A stretch of 64,000 nucleotides of DNA from NCBI GenBank assembly GCA_964402175.1, contig CAYOBN010000006.1, forward strand, positions 42,889 to 106,888. The letters are read 5' to 3'. The notes under the pieces were generated by a model that had not been told where the DNA came from, searched no databases, and worked only from the letters and a program-made list of their open reading frames with translations. The stretch comes from JAWKUK01 sp964402175. GTDB taxonomy: Bacteria; Planctomycetota; UBA1135; GCA-002686595. The position numbers were made by a program, and so were the translations under genes. Shown here one piece after another: positions 62,913-64,000 of the stretch; within the stretch, counting starts at the first letter, position 1; every line of letters starts with the position of its first letter.

Positions 62913-63902
62913 ATGCCCGAAGGCTTCAACAGCGACAAGGACTACTTCGCCAGCTACTCCGACCCCGGAGTGCACCGGCTGATGATCGCGGACCACCCCC
63001 GCACGGACGCTTACCGGCGCGCGCTCGAGGCGTGTGTCGAGGGCAAGCGCGTGCTGGACGTGGGCACCGGCACGGGGATCCTGTCGCTCTTCGCGGCGCG
63101 CGCCGGGGCCGAGTGGGTCATCGCCGTCGACAACTCGGCGATCCTCGAGACCGCGTGCGAGCTCGCGGCCGAGAACGGCCTCGCGCACCGCATCCAGTTC
63201 CTCTCGGCCAACGCGGAGACGATGGTGCTCGACGGCCCCGTCGACGTCATCGTGTCGGAGTGGATGGGGTTCTTCGGCCTGGCGGAGCTCATGTTCCGCA
63301 GCGTGCTGCACGCGCGCGACAAGTGGCTGCGCCCCGGCGGCACGATGGTCCCCGGCCGCTTCCGCTTGCAGGTCGCGCCGTGCGACGACGTGCACGTGCA
63401 CCAAGAGCTCGGCTCGGGGCTCTGGGAGCGGCCCGTGTACGGCCTCGACTTCTCGCTGATGATCGAGCGCGAGGTCGGGAACCCGATCACCGCCGCCTGC
63501 GACCTGTCACCCGCGAGCCTGATGGGCCCCGCGCGCAACGTGCTCGACCTCGACCTGCACGTCGCCACCTATGAGCAGTTCTTCTTCACCGCGGCGATCG
63601 AGCTGCCGATCGAGCGCGACGGCCGCCTCTGCGGCTTCGGTGGTTGGTTCGAGGTCGACCTCGTGCCGGGCGTCACGTTGAGCTGCTCACCCCACGCGCA
63701 GCGCACGCACTGGCGCCAGTCGTACTTCCCGGTGCGGCCCTTTGCGGTCCGCCGCGGCGATGTCGTGCGCCTCGCGATGGAAGCGCAGCGCTCCGAGTAC
63801 GGCGACGACCGCCTGCCGATCTACTTCATGAACGGCGAGCTCGTGCGCGACGACGAGGTCGTGCACACGTTCTTCTACCGGCACCTCGGCTCGTTCGAGT
63901 GA
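62913..63902 (+). CDS. Protein arginine N-methyltransferase-like protein
   Basis: The 329-residue protein carries the PRMT signature set. An N-terminal YF-x-SY element (DYFASYSDPGVHRLM, DHPRTDAYRRAL) is followed by the SAM-binding motif VLDVGTGTGILSLFAARAGA. The double-E loop is SEWMGFFGLAELMF and the THW loop is RTHWRQSYFPV. A beta-barrel domain occupies the C-terminal half. All key residues for omega-N arginine methylation are therefore visible. PRMTs are mostly eukaryotic; bacterial examples are few and mostly unstudied. The ATG at 62913 gives the natural start. Confidence 0.85.
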   Translation: MPEGFNSDKDYFASYSDPGVHRLMIADHPRTDAYRRALEACVEGKRVLDVGTGTGILSLFAARAGAEWVIAVDNSAILETACELAAENGLAHRIQFLSANAETMVLDGPVDVIVSEWMGFFGLAELMFRSVLHARDKWLRPGGTMVPGRFRLQVAPCDDVHVHQELGSGLWERPVYGLDFSLMIEREVGNPITAACDLSPASLMGPARNVLDLDLHVATYEQFFFTAAIELPIERDGRLCGFGGWFEVDLVPGVTLSCSPHAQRTHWRQSYFPVRPFAVRRGDVVRLAMEAQRSEYGDDRLPIYFMNGELVRDDEVVHTFFYRHLGSFE

Positions 63903-63941
63903 GCCCGGGGCGTCCCCTCTCGCGCACTGCGCGTTGAGGCG

Positions 63942-64000
63942 ACGAACGGTACCAGGTACGACTTGGCGGCGAGGGCGCGCGCTTCGCGCGCGCCCTCGCC
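63942..64000. repeat. Hairpin repeat, copy 3 (truncated by window end)
   Basis: The left arm CGAACGGTACCAGGTACGA starts at 63943, 41 bases after the PRMT stop, and continues into GGCGAGGGCGCGCGC pairing with GCGCGCGCCCTCGCC at the window end. The right outer arm would lie beyond base 64000. Confidence 0.85.

Noticed and set aside
1..64000. CRISPR array, prophage or insertion sequence
   Set aside because: No regularly spaced direct repeats, transposase, integrase or phage structural genes were found. The hairpin repeats are too few and too irregularly placed for an array.

Overview
The window is a GC-rich (roughly 70 percent by eye), densely coded piece of a bacterial chromosome. Several features point to a deep-branching planctomycete. 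These are a TPR protein carrying two RNA polymerase alpha-CTD-like domains, a DUF1501 protein with a twin-arginine signal, a TIM-barrel hydroxypyruvate-isomerase-like protein with a similar signal, an FG-GAP/UnbV/TPR protein, a large secreted NPCBM/kelch protein and many small lipoproteins. No rRNA, tRNA, CRISPR array, insertion sequence or prophage was found. Three runs of N mark scaffold joins, and the two 100-N runs are flanked by exact 55-base duplications. The sequence is therefore a short-read, probably metagenomic, assembly, and both genes at those joins read through cleanly once the duplicate is collapsed.

Layout, left half. 1-3461: end of the TPR/alpha-CTD gene, ruvA, and a fused phosphoserine-phosphatase/class V aminotransferase gene. 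3463-3619: hairpin repeats with a gap. 3642-7339 (minus): ribD and a lipoprotein with TPRs and a C-terminal HEEGH motif. 7555-9167: malate dehydrogenase and a small membrane protein. 9286-13146 (minus): a mrfA/mrfB (yprA/yprB) helicase-exonuclease pair. 13237-18630 (minus): a four-gene Gld-type ABC operon (ATPase, permease, GldG-like, DUF4340). 18943-21528: a Tat-type TIM-barrel protein and a secreted alpha/beta hydrolase. 21578-23645 (minus): miaB and a VTT/DedA-like protein. 23892-25737: two lipoproteins, one with a PPC-like segment and one a HELVH peptidase. 25746-28868 (minus): queD with an ABC-2 exporter (ATPase and two permeases). 28916-29651: folB-folK, facing an atypical SDR.

Layout, right half. 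30434-31342: an amidohydrolase. 31353-31459: a complete copy of the hairpin repeat. 31485-33307 (minus): an EboA/EboB-like pair. 33468-35963: pruA and a radical SAM protein. 36111-38057: an ankyrin protein and a DUF1501 protein. 38264-39421: a secreted protein with a strong hairpin downstream. 39545-44364: an apparent HAD phosphatase-phnD-phnC-phnE-phosphodiester glycosidase operon. 44351-46957: an amidase lipoprotein and comM (yifB). 47163-53612: a second Gld-type ABC operon followed by a MATE-like flippase. 53640-57860 (minus): the giant NPCBM/kelch protein, and separately an NTF2-like lipoprotein. 57896-61330: the FG-GAP/UnbV/TPR protein. 61336-62775 (minus): a coiled-coil membrane protein. 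62913-63902: a eukaryote-type protein arginine methyltransferase. The window ends in a third hairpin repeat.

Most operons are translationally coupled by 1-4 base stop/start overlaps. The points most worth following are the serine-biosynthesis fusion, the bacterial PRMT, the isolated EboA/EboB pair, the duplicated Gld-type operons, the galactose-oxidase-like protein that has lost its cofactor residues, and the hairpin repeat that sits directly behind stop codons.
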